17,144 bases of DNA. It comes from CAYZXK01 sp964482395 (GTDB lineage: Bacteria > Planctomycetota > Phycisphaerae > UBA1845 > Fen-1342). The position numbers and the translations under genes were made by a program. This document shows positions 8,001 to 14,644 of this stretch, one piece after another (the stretch's first letter is position 1; every line of letters starts with the position of its first letter). The notes beneath the pieces are model-generated. The model worked only from the letters and a program-made list of their open reading frames with translations, was not told where the DNA came from and ran no database searches. Where the stretch lies: contig CAYZXK010000028.1 of NCBI GenBank assembly GCA_964482395.1, positions 1 through 17,144 on the forward strand. Direction: 5' to 3'.

Positions 8001-9313
8001 CCCGGTACCGCGACCGGCTCGACTGGCAAGTCACCCATTTCGTACCTGGGAGGCGAAAGGTCTAGCTGCGAGGCGTTCAGCACCCAGTTCCAGGAGACCT
8101 CCCGGCCGGTGTAGGCCGACATGCGCCCCATGATCGCAGTCAGGGTGCTCTCGGCGATTCGGCGGCCTTCGTTGAGCGGCTTGCCCTTGCGAATGCTGGC
8201 CAGCAGGTCCACGTGCTCTTGCACGTAGGGGTTGACCTCCCGGCCCTTGGCCGGCCGGTATCGGTACTTGAACAAGCCATCGATGGCCCCGCGGGGATCG
8301 GCGGTGCCGCAGGTCCCCACCAGCCGTTCGGAGACCCGCTCCGAGGTCCCCTCGATCTGCCGGCACATGCTGAGCACCCGCACCCCGCCCGGATACTCAT
8401 ACTCGACACAGAAGTGGTCATAGATGTTGCCGAACTCCGGCCCGGTTCGGGCCTGTCGGCCGCCGACGCCGACCGCACTGATCGGCGGCGACTTCAACGC
8501 CCAGTTGATTACGTCCAGGTTGTGGACATGCTGCTCGACGATGTGGTCCCCGGACAGCCAGGTGAAATACAGCCAGTTGCGGCACTGCCACTCCATGTCC
8601 GACCATTCGGGCTGACGGGGTTTGACCCATAGGGCACCCTGATTCCAGTAGCATTGGGCGGCGACAATCCGGCCGATCGCTCCGCCGTGGATGCGCTTGA
8701 TCGTCTCTATGTACCCCGGATCATGCCGGCGTTGCGTCCCGGCGACGATGGCCAGGCCCTTCTCCCGGGCCAGATCCGACGAAACCATGACCGAACGGAC
8801 ACCGACCGGATCGACGGCGACCGGCTTCTCCATAAAGACATGTTTGCCGGCCTCGACCGCAGCCCGCAAATGCCGCGGTCGGAAGCCGGGCGGGGTGGCC
8901 AGAATCACCAGTTCCAGGTCGCAGGCCAGCACGCCCTGGTAAGCATCGAAGCCGACAAATCGACGCTCGGGCGGAACTTGGACCTTGTCCCCCAGTTCAG
9001 CCAGTTTCTCCAAACACCAGTCGATGCGGTCCTGAAACAGGTCGGCCAGGGCCACGATCTCCACGTTGGGGGACGCGGCTACGCAGTCGATCGCGGCCCC
9101 CGTGCCGCGGCCCCCGCAGCCTATCAAACCCACCCGAATCTTCTCCGGGCCGCGGCCGCGAGGGAGGAAACGCGGGCCTGGGGCCGGCCTGCCCGGCGTG
9201 ACACAGCCGCTAGCCAGAGTAGCGGCGGCGATGGCCGAGGTTTTCAGAAATTGACGCCGCGAAACTCGGCCGCCCGAATCTTTCCCGCATCGGTCAGTCG
9301 TCTGGTTTGACAT
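7982..9313 (-). CDS. Tat-exported Gfo/Idh/MocA family oxidoreductase, predicted lipoprotein
   Basis: This 443-residue protein starts with a twin-arginine signal (SRRQFLK, 18-24). A hydrophobic run follows, ending in LASGC (33-37), a lipobox whose Cys37 could be lipidated. The NAD(P)-binding Rossmann fold begins at VGLIGCGGRGTG (61-72). The family signature MEKPVAV lies at 161-167 and the putative catalytic HVHNLDVIN at 262-270. Family members oxidise or reduce sugar hydroxyls, or perform hydrolysis by way of redox cycling. Exported forms carry the cofactor folded inside, which explains Tat use. ATG 9313 is preferred over ATG 9328 because GGAGAAGG lies 5-12 nt before it. It lies 145 nt after the TIM-barrel gene and 124 nt before the secreted-protein gene. 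The substrate is unknown. Confidence 0.9.
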   Translation of the reverse strand: MSNQTTDRCGKDSGGRVSRRQFLKTSAIAAATLASGCVTPGRPAPGPRFLPRGRGPEKIRVGLIGCGGRGTGAAIDCVAASPNVEIVALADLFQDRIDWCLEKLAELGDKVQVPPERRFVGFDAYQGVLACDLELVILATPPGFRPRHLRAAVEAGKHVFMEKPVAVDPVGVRSVMVSSDLAREKGLAIVAGTQRRHDPGYIETIKRIHGGAIGRIVAAQCYWNQGALWVKPRQPEWSDMEWQCRNWLYFTWLSGDHIVEQHVHNLDVINWALKSPPISAVGVGGRQARTGPEFGNIYDHFCVEYEYPGGVRVLSMCRQIEGTSERVSERLVGTCGTADPRGAIDGLFKYRYRPAKGREVNPYVQEHVDLLASIRKGKPLNEGRRIAESTLTAIMGRMSAYTGREVSWNWVLNASQLDLSPPRYEMGDLPVEPVAVPGQTKLV

Positions 9314-9408
9314 CGTGTCCTTCTCCATGCCGACATCTGTAAATCCCCGTCAAACCCCGCGGGCCTCGCGCCCCACGAACACAGCCAGGGCCTCGGAGAC
9401 GGATGCGC

Positions 9409-9429
9409 CCGCACGCGTTTTGCGCGCGG
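9409..9429 (-). other. GC-rich hairpin between the two Tat-protein genes
   Basis: In the 145-nt gap between the TIM-barrel stop and the oxidoreductase start, the minus strand reads CCG-CGCG-CAAAA-CGCG-TG-CGG. This can fold into a 7-bp stem with a 2-nt bulge and a 5-nt loop. No T-tract follows. It may modulate transcription or RNA processing between the genes. No clear promoter was found in the gap. Confidence 0.25.
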
Positions 9430-9458
9430 AGCACGGCCGCACCGCCGCCTGGGGCCAC

Positions 9459-10385
9459 CTACGCATCCTCGAAGTCGTCACAAGCCCGGTAGGCCTCGAT
9501 GACCGCCAACTCACCCGCTTTGCCCTCCCGGGCGTTACCGTGCTCCATGCCCAGTACGCCCTGATATCCCTTGGCGTGCAAGTGGCGGAAGATGTTGCGG
9601 AAATTGATTTCGCCGGTGGTGGGCTCACGGCGGCCGGGGTTGTCGCCAAGCTGGAAATAGGCGATCTCACTCCAGGCCAGATCAATATTGGGGATCAGAT
9701 TCCCCTCGGTGATCTGCTGGTGATAAATGTCGAAGAGGATTTTGCAGGCGGGGCTGCCGACCGCGCGGCAAATCTGGTATGCCTGCGGAATCTTGGTCAG
9801 GAACAGGCCCGGATGATCGCGCGGGTTCAGCGGTTCCAGGACCATCACCAGCCCGGCCGGCTCGCACACTCCCGCGCAGGCTTTCAGGTGTTCGATCGCA
9901 TTGGCGGTCTGGTAACCCCAATCCAGCCGTGGATCGTACTGCCCAAGCACCACCGTGCACCACCGGGCATTGACCCGCTTGGCGACTTCCACGGCTGACT
10001 TCATCCGCTCAATCAGCATGGCTCGCACGTCGAGCTGGTCGGTGACGAAGGACTGACTGCCGAAGTCGGCGTAGGCCACGAACACGCCCATGGTCATGCC
10101 CAGACGGGTCATTTCGCGAGCGATCCGCTCCTGCTCCTCCTTCGACCGCCCGGCCATTCCATTGTCTTCGAACGCGGTGAAGCCCTGGTCGGCCGCGAAC
10201 TTGAGCTGATCGACCGGGTCGTCGCCGGCATGATGTCGGAACATGCCGAAGTGGGGCGCATACTTGAGCTTGAAGGGTTTTCGGTCGCCGGCCGACCCGG
10301 GAGACTGCGCGCGTGTCGAAGTTCTCAGGCCGATCGCCGCCGCCCCGGCCGTCACCCCGGCCGCCAGAAAGTCGCGTCGATTCAT
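9459..10385 (-). CDS. Tat-exported TIM-barrel protein, hydroxypyruvate isomerase-like
   Basis: This 308-residue protein has a twin-arginine signal at its very start (MNRRDFLAAG, then an alanine-rich core to about residue 27). The rest is an AP-endonuclease-2/xylose-isomerase-type TIM barrel. Metal-ligand motifs seen are VMVLEPLN (E184), LFDIYHQQ (D219, H222), FQLGDNPGRREPTTGEINF (244-262) and MEHG (E281). The PGR-x-EP-x-TGEINF pattern is the signature of hydroxypyruvate isomerase and relatives (Hyi, COG3622). An exported form is unlikely to act on cytosolic hydroxypyruvate, so the true substrate is probably a sugar or keto-sugar. ATG 10385 has GGTGGAG 8 nt upstream and starts at the Tat motif; longer forms lack support. 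It is the first gene of the minus-strand module. Confidence 0.88.
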   Translation of the reverse strand: MNRRDFLAAGVTAGAAAIGLRTSTRAQSPGSAGDRKPFKLKYAPHFGMFRHHAGDDPVDQLKFAADQGFTAFEDNGMAGRSKEEQERIAREMTRLGMTMGVFVAYADFGSQSFVTDQLDVRAMLIERMKSAVEVAKRVNARWCTVVLGQYDPRLDWGYQTANAIEHLKACAGVCEPAGLVMVLEPLNPRDHPGLFLTKIPQAYQICRAVGSPACKILFDIYHQQITEGNLIPNIDLAWSEIAYFQLGDNPGRREPTTGEINFRNIFRHLHAKGYQGVLGMEHGNAREGKAGELAVIEAYRACDDFEDA

Positions 10386-10415
10386 CACTATTCTCCACCT
10401 TTTGGGCCAGGCCGC

Positions 10416-10445
10416 ATTGTCCAGCCAACCGGGCCGGCAGGTCAA
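10416..10445 (-). promoter_or_regulatory. sigma70-like promoter for the Tat TIM-barrel gene
   Basis: On the minus strand TTGACC (10445 to 10440, five of six to TTGACA) is followed after 18 nt by GACAAT (10421 to 10416, four of six to TATAAT). Transcription would begin about 23 nt before ATG 10385, leaving just room for the GGTGGAG ribosome binding site. The position makes it a good candidate, but a match of this quality can occur by chance. Confidence 0.45.
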
Positions 10446-10636
10446 CCGGCAGCCCTCGAGCCGAGCCTCCAGGCATCTGCCCCTTGTCGATAGCTGCCCA
10501 TCGGGGAGAATACCGGGCGTCGTGCCGGAACTGCCGGCAGCCAATCGGGATGTGGTGCCGGTCCGCCGAGCGCGGAATCCATGCCGGCCGGCCGCCGGGC
10601 CGGTCCGCCCGGGCAAGTGTCGGCCAGGTGGGTGGG

Positions 10637-10648
10637 CAGGCCGGCCTG
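10637..10648. repeat. perfect 12-bp palindrome upstream of the OmpH-like gene
   Basis: CAGGCCGGCCTG reads the same on both strands and lies 65 nt before the OmpH-like start. A symmetric site in this place could be an operator for a dimeric regulator. GC-rich DNA makes such palindromes fairly common, so support is weak. Confidence 0.25.
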
Positions 10649-10712
10649 GAACCCGGGTGCCGAGGGCGAGGCCACAGGAGACAGTAAGGTGACCTGCAAC
10701 AAGGAGCGACGA

Positions 10713-11345
10713 ATGAAAGGATCATGGCTGACGGGGTTGGTCGCCGGACTGGCCGTCGGCGCGGCCGGGCTGGCAACGAGCCGAACCATCCAGGCCCAGG
10801 CCGGCAAAACCACCCTCACCGGGCGAATAGCCTGTGTAAACGTGGTACAGGTCCTCAACGAGTATCAGCGACAGAAGGACTTGATCGAGGAGGTGAGCAC
10901 TCTTCAGGACAAATTGTCGGCAGAGAACAAGCAACGCCGTGACAAGATCGATACCCTCCAGGCCGAGCTGGACCGGCTGGACCCCGACGACCCGACGACG
11001 CTCCAGCGGACCCGTGAGATGCTGGCCATGCAGATCGACTACAAGAACTGGGCCGACCTGACCCAGGCGGATGTGGCCCGCGAGTTCGCCGTCTGGTCAA
11101 TCCACATCTACCGCGAGTTCTGCAAAGCCGTGGAGGAGATTGCCCGGCGGGAAGGGTATGATGTCGTGCTGTATCGAGGCGAGTTTCAAGCGGTCTCGAT
11201 GGATCCGGACGTCATCAAAGACCAGATTCGCAGTCTGCACCTGTTGTACGCCAATCCGGCCATCGACATCAGCCAAGCCGTTCTGGACAAGATGAACGCC
11301 GATTACCGAGCGCTGCCACGCGCTCAGATGATGCAAGTGCGTTAG
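10713..11345 (+). CDS. OmpH/Skp family periplasmic chaperone
   Basis: This 210-residue protein has a signal peptide (1-29, core LTGLVAGLAVGAAGLA, cleavage likely after IQAQ). It has the OmpH/Skp opening RIACVNVVQVLNEYQRQKDL (38-57) and a helical coiled-coil arm at about 55-130 (LQDKLSAENKQRRDKIDTLQ), then a return to the body near 150. Skp-type chaperones hold unfolded outer-membrane proteins in the periplasm as trimers. It is somewhat longer than E. coli Skp (161 residues). ATG 10713 has AAGGAG 6 nt upstream; an in-frame GTG at 10689 is less likely. It begins the plus-strand run into lpxD, matching the common skp-lpxD-fabZ-lpxA order of Gram-negative bacteria. Confidence 0.87.
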   Translation: MKGSWLTGLVAGLAVGAAGLATSRTIQAQAGKTTLTGRIACVNVVQVLNEYQRQKDLIEEVSTLQDKLSAENKQRRDKIDTLQAELDRLDPDDPTTLQRTREMLAMQIDYKNWADLTQADVAREFAVWSIHIYREFCKAVEEIARREGYDVVLYRGEFQAVSMDPDVIKDQIRSLHLLYANPAIDISQAVLDKMNADYRALPRAQMMQVR

Positions 11346-11399
11346 GTAGGCGCCCGGCGCCGACCACCATGGCGTCTGGCCCCCGATCGAGCGTCGACG

Positions 11400-12458
11400 A
11401 TGCTGGACTCACCTTCCGTCACGGCCGCCGAGTTGGCCCGCCGGGTGGGCGGAACGCTCGTGGGCGACGGCTCGCTGGTGGTGCGCCAGGTGGCCACGCT
11501 GGAGGAGGCCGGGCCGGACGCGGTTTCGTGGATCGGCCAGGCCCGGCTGCTGCCCCGACTGGCGGCCTCGCAAGCCGGCGTGGTGCTGGTGCCCGAGAAC
11601 CTCGACGTACCGACCGACCGGACCGTGATCCGGGTCGTGGACCCCGACTCGGCACTTTGTGAAGCACTGGCCGCCCTGGCTCCACCCCAGCCGAAGGTCG
11701 AGCCGGGCGTGGATCCGTCAGCCCGGGTCGCCAAGGACGCAACCGTGGCCGGGGCCTGCATCGGTCCGCACGTTTTCATCGGCCCGCGGGCGGTGATCGG
11801 GCCGGGCACCCAGCTTCACCCGGGCGTCTACATCGGCGCTGACTGCCGGATCGGGCGCGATTGCGTACTGTGGCCAAACGTGGTGGTACGCGAGTACACC
11901 ACCATCGGAGACCGGGTTATCATCCACCCCAACGCCAGCATCGGCGCCGACGGTTTCGGCTACCTTCAACGTGACGGCCGGCACCGCAAAATCCCCCAGA
12001 TCGGCCGGGTGGTCATCGAAGACGACGTGGAAATCGGGGCCAATAGCTGCGTCGACCGGGCCCGCAGCGGCATCACCCGGATCGGTCGCGGAACCAAGAT
12101 TGATAACCTGGTCCAGATCGGGCACAATGTCCGCATCGGTGAGGACTGCATCATCGTCAGCCAGTGCGGAATCTCCGGCTCGACGAGCCTGGGCAACCAC
12201 GTGGTCCTGGCCGGGCAGGTCGGGCTGATCGATCATCTGCGAATCGGCAACAACGTGGTGATCGCGGCCCAGTCCGGGGTGACGCACGACTTGCCCGACG
12301 GAGCCGCGTACCGGGGCTCGCCGGCCGTTGAAAACCGGGAGTACGTCCGGCAGGCGGTCGGTTTTCGGCGACTGCCTAAAATCATGGAGCAACTTAAGAA
12401 CCTGGCCAAACGGGTGCAACAGCTTGAGTCGGCAACGCACCATACAACGCGAGGTTGA
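11400..12458 (+). CDS. lpxD: UDP-3-O-acylglucosamine N-acyltransferase LpxD
   Basis: LpxD adds the second (N-linked) hydroxyacyl chain to UDP-3-O-acyl-glucosamine in lipid A synthesis, in the cytosol. The 352-residue protein has the N-terminal uridine-binding domain (LARRVGGTLVGDG, VATLEEAGPDAVSWI) and, from about 100, a left-handed beta-helix of hexapeptide repeats. It also has the family motif IGADGFGY (181-188), the catalytic QIGHNVRIGE with His242 (equivalent to E. coli His239), and a C-terminal helix (LPKIMEQLKNLAKRVQQLE). Length and motifs are normal for the family. It starts 54 nt after the chaperone gene. Its last 35 nt overlap the start of the lpxC-fabZ gene, indicating coupled translation. 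Confidence 0.96.
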   Translation: MLDSPSVTAAELARRVGGTLVGDGSLVVRQVATLEEAGPDAVSWIGQARLLPRLAASQAGVVLVPENLDVPTDRTVIRVVDPDSALCEALAALAPPQPKVEPGVDPSARVAKDATVAGACIGPHVFIGPRAVIGPGTQLHPGVYIGADCRIGRDCVLWPNVVVREYTTIGDRVIIHPNASIGADGFGYLQRDGRHRKIPQIGRVVIEDDVEIGANSCVDRARSGITRIGRGTKIDNLVQIGHNVRIGEDCIIVSQCGISGSTSLGNHVVLAGQVGLIDHLRIGNNVVIAAQSGVTHDLPDGAAYRGSPAVENREYVRQAVGFRRLPKIMEQLKNLAKRVQQLESATHHTTRG

Positions 12459-13734
12459 GCTGACCGGCCGGGGGCTGTTCACCGGACTGCCGGTCACTGT
12501 GCGCTTCAAGCCGGCCCCGCCCCACAGCGGCATCGCCTTCGTCCGCACCGACCAGTCCCAGCCGGTTCGGATCGAAGCCCGGGTCGAAAATCTCTCCAAG
12601 CGGGCCCGGCGAACTTCGCTTCGCAACGGCATGCTGGCGATCGAAACCGTGGAGCACTGTCTGGCGGCCGCCCGCGGACTGGAAATCGACAACCTGCTGG
12701 TGGAACTGGATAACGCCGAGTTGCCCTCCGGCGACGGCAGCGGGCTGCCCTTCGTCGAACCGCTACAGCGGGCGGGGACGATGGAACAGGACGCCGAGCG
12801 GCAGGTCCTGCGGATCACCGAGCCAATCCGGGTCAGCGAAGGAGATGCCGAGCTGGTCGCCTGGCCCGGTGAGGACCAGCGGCTGGAAATCATCTACGAG
12901 CTGGATTACGGCCCCGACAGCCCGATCCCCCACCAGATTTACCGGTTCGCGGTCAGCCCGGAAGCCTTCGTCCGCGAAATCGCGCCATCCCGAACATTCG
13001 TGTTGGAGGAGGAGGCCCGTCAGCTTCAGGCGGCCGGAATGGGTCTGCACGTCACCTACGCCGACGTGCTGGTCGTCGGCCGCGACGGGCCGATCGAAAA
13101 CCAGTACCGCTTCGCCGACGAATGCGTCCGCCACAAGATCCTCGACCTGGTCGGGGACCTGATGCTGACCGGGGCGTTCGTATACGGCAAGATCTACGCC
13201 CGCAAGTCCGGCCACCACCTTAACCACGAGCTGATCCGCCGACTGTGCGAGGCCCGCGAGAGGGCCGAGTTGCAAGAACGCCTGGCCCGGGCGGTCGAGC
13301 TGGACATCCGTGGCGTGCAGCGAGTGTTGCCGCATCGCTTCCCAATGCTGCTGGTCGACCGAGTGGTCGAGATCGACGGCGATCGACGGGCGGTCGGCAT
13401 CAAGAACGTCACCATCAACGAGCCGTTCTTCCAGGGGCATTATCCGCGTCAGCCGATTCTGCCAGGCGTGCTGATTATCGAGGCCATGGCTCAGCTCAGC
13501 GGCATCCTGCTGTCGCAGCGGTTGGAGCACACCGGCAAGGTGGCGGTGCTCCTGAGCTTGGACAAGGTGAAGTTCCGCCGGCCGGTGGTCCCAGGTGACC
13601 AACTAGTGATGGAGGCCCAGACTGTTCGCGTCAAAGCCCGCACCGGCCAGACCATGTGCCGGGCCATGGTCAGCGGCGAGCTGGCCGCAGAGGCCATGAT
13701 CCGCTTCATGCTGGTGGACGCGGAACCGACTTAG
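12424..13734 (+). CDS. lpxC/fabZ: bifunctional LpxC deacetylase - FabZ dehydratase fusion
   Basis: One 436-residue frame joins two lipid enzymes. Residues 1-285 are LpxC, the zinc deacetylase making the first committed step of lipid A: TVEHC with Glu77 and His78, HKILDLVGDL with His237 and Asp241 as the other zinc ligands, and SGHHLNH with catalytic His264. Residues 295-436 are FabZ, the 3-hydroxyacyl-ACP dehydratase of fatty acid synthesis: VLPHRFPMLLVDRV, FFQGHYPRQPILPG with His339, and IIEAMAQ with Glu353. Such fusions are known in Bacteroidetes and some other phyla. The start is taken as TTG 12424 inside lpxD, because LpxC proteins begin with an RQRTI-x-x-x-x-x-x-G-x-GL pattern and this matches exactly. 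The next upstream start (TTG 12328) would add a peptide translated out of frame from lpxD. Confidence 0.94.
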   Translation: MSRQRTIQREVELTGRGLFTGLPVTVRFKPAPPHSGIAFVRTDQSQPVRIEARVENLSKRARRTSLRNGMLAIETVEHCLAAARGLEIDNLLVELDNAELPSGDGSGLPFVEPLQRAGTMEQDAERQVLRITEPIRVSEGDAELVAWPGEDQRLEIIYELDYGPDSPIPHQIYRFAVSPEAFVREIAPSRTFVLEEEARQLQAAGMGLHVTYADVLVVGRDGPIENQYRFADECVRHKILDLVGDLMLTGAFVYGKIYARKSGHHLNHELIRRLCEARERAELQERLARAVELDIRGVQRVLPHRFPMLLVDRVVEIDGDRRAVGIKNVTINEPFFQGHYPRQPILPGVLIIEAMAQLSGILLSQRLEHTGKVAVLLSLDKVKFRRPVVPGDQLVMEAQTVRVKARTGQTMCRAMVSGELAAEAMIRFMLVDAEPT

Positions 13735-13753
13735 CCCGCACAATAGGCGATCA

Positions 13754-14644
13754 ATGATCAAAATCCATCCAACCGCAATAGTTGACCGGCAGGCCGAACT
13801 GGGCCCGGACGTGGAGGTCGGGGCCCTGTGCTACATCGGCCCCCAGGTGCGGGTCGGGGCAGGGTGCAAGCTCGGGCCCCGGGTGACCCTGCTGGGTCCG
13901 TCCGAGTTCGGCCCACGGAACGTCTTCTATCCCGGATGCGTGCTGGGCGCCGACCCGCAGGACCTGAAGTACAAAGGCGGGCCGACCCGCATGGTGGTGG
14001 GAGCCGATAACATCTTCCGCGAGCACGTCACCGCTCACCGGGGGACGGAAGTCGATCCGCTCAGCGGCGGAGTCACCCGCATCGGCAACCACAACCTCAT
14101 CATGGTCGGAGTGCATATCGCCCACGATGTGCAGCTTGGCAACAACATCATCATCGCCAATGCAGTTCAACTGGCCGGGCACATCAGCGTCGAGGATTAC
14201 GCCGTCATCGGCGGAGTGGCCGCGGTACACCATTTCGTGACCATCGGACGCAACGCCTATGTGGCCGCCGTGGCGCGGGTCAACCACGACGTGCCGCCCT
14301 ACATGAAGGTTTTCGGCTACAAGCAGACGGTGCGCGGCGTGAACGTGGAGGGCCTGCGACGCTGGGGAGTGGCCGAGGAATCGATCGAGAAGATACGCCA
14401 GGCCGCCCGGCTGCTGTACAGCCGACGGGGCGAAGATTCGCCGCTGCGCACCCGCCAGGCCCTCAAGGAAATCGAAGCCAATGGCTTGATCCAGGACCAG
14501 CACGTTCGGTACCTGGTGGACTTCGTGTACCGCGAGCTGGAGCTGGCCGTCTACGGTCGCGTCCGGGCTCATTTCCGGGCTGATCGACCGGAGGACCGGG
14601 CGGCATTCTACGCGTGCGACCAGGAGGACCGGGCGGATGAGTGA
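13754..14644 (+). CDS. lpxA: acyl-ACP--UDP-GlcNAc O-acyltransferase LpxA
   Basis: LpxA transfers a 3-hydroxyacyl chain from ACP to the 3-position of UDP-GlcNAc, the first step of lipid A. The 296-residue protein is a left-handed beta-helix with the motifs DPQDLKYKGGPTR (67-79), VHIAHDVQLGN with catalytic His124 (E. coli His125), AGH (His143), AVHHF (157-161) and NVEGLRRWG near the helical C-terminus. At the hydrocarbon-ruler position (E. coli Gly173) an alanine is found (Ala172 in YVAAVARVNHDVPPY), which may favour a somewhat shorter chain. It has about 30 residues more than E. coli LpxA, mainly at the C-terminus. ATG 13754 follows AGGCGA. It lies 19 nt after lpxC-fabZ, and its last 8 nt overlap the next gene. 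Confidence 0.95.
   Translation: MIKIHPTAIVDRQAELGPDVEVGALCYIGPQVRVGAGCKLGPRVTLLGPSEFGPRNVFYPGCVLGADPQDLKYKGGPTRMVVGADNIFREHVTAHRGTEVDPLSGGVTRIGNHNLIMVGVHIAHDVQLGNNIIIANAVQLAGHISVEDYAVIGGVAAVHHFVTIGRNAYVAAVARVNHDVPPYMKVFGYKQTVRGVNVEGLRRWGVAEESIEKIRQAARLLYSRRGEDSPLRTRQALKEIEANGLIQDQHVRYLVDFVYRELELAVYGRVRAHFRADRPEDRAAFYACDQEDRADE

Larger units (their letters stand above)
10386..10712. other. 327-nt divergent intergenic region
   Basis: This stretch separates the divergent TIM-barrel and OmpH-like genes and holds no convincing coding sequence; reading frames across it are extensions without protein-like character. It contains a sigma70-like promoter toward the minus strand (10416-10445), a GC-rich inverted repeat around 10581-10605 (CCGGCC with GGCCGG arms), a perfect 12-bp palindrome CAGGCCGGCCTG at 10637-10648, and the ribosome binding site AAGGAG at 10701-10706. 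Toward the plus strand only a weak promoter match was seen (TTGTCG, 18 nt, GAATAC at about 10485-10514). Confidence 0.6.

Noticed and set aside
8654..9310. 218-codon plus-strand open frame opposite the Tat oxidoreductase
   Set aside because: Antisense to a gene with clear Rossmann and EKP motifs; no independent support.
11346..11399. Small GC-rich hairpin between the OmpH-like gene and lpxD
   Set aside because: A 5-bp stem in a 54-nt gap is expected by chance at this GC content, and there is no T-tract.
11718..12893. 391-codon minus-strand open frame opposite lpxD and lpxC
   Set aside because: Antisense to two well-identified genes; the Asp/Val/His-rich translation mirrors the hexapeptide repeats.
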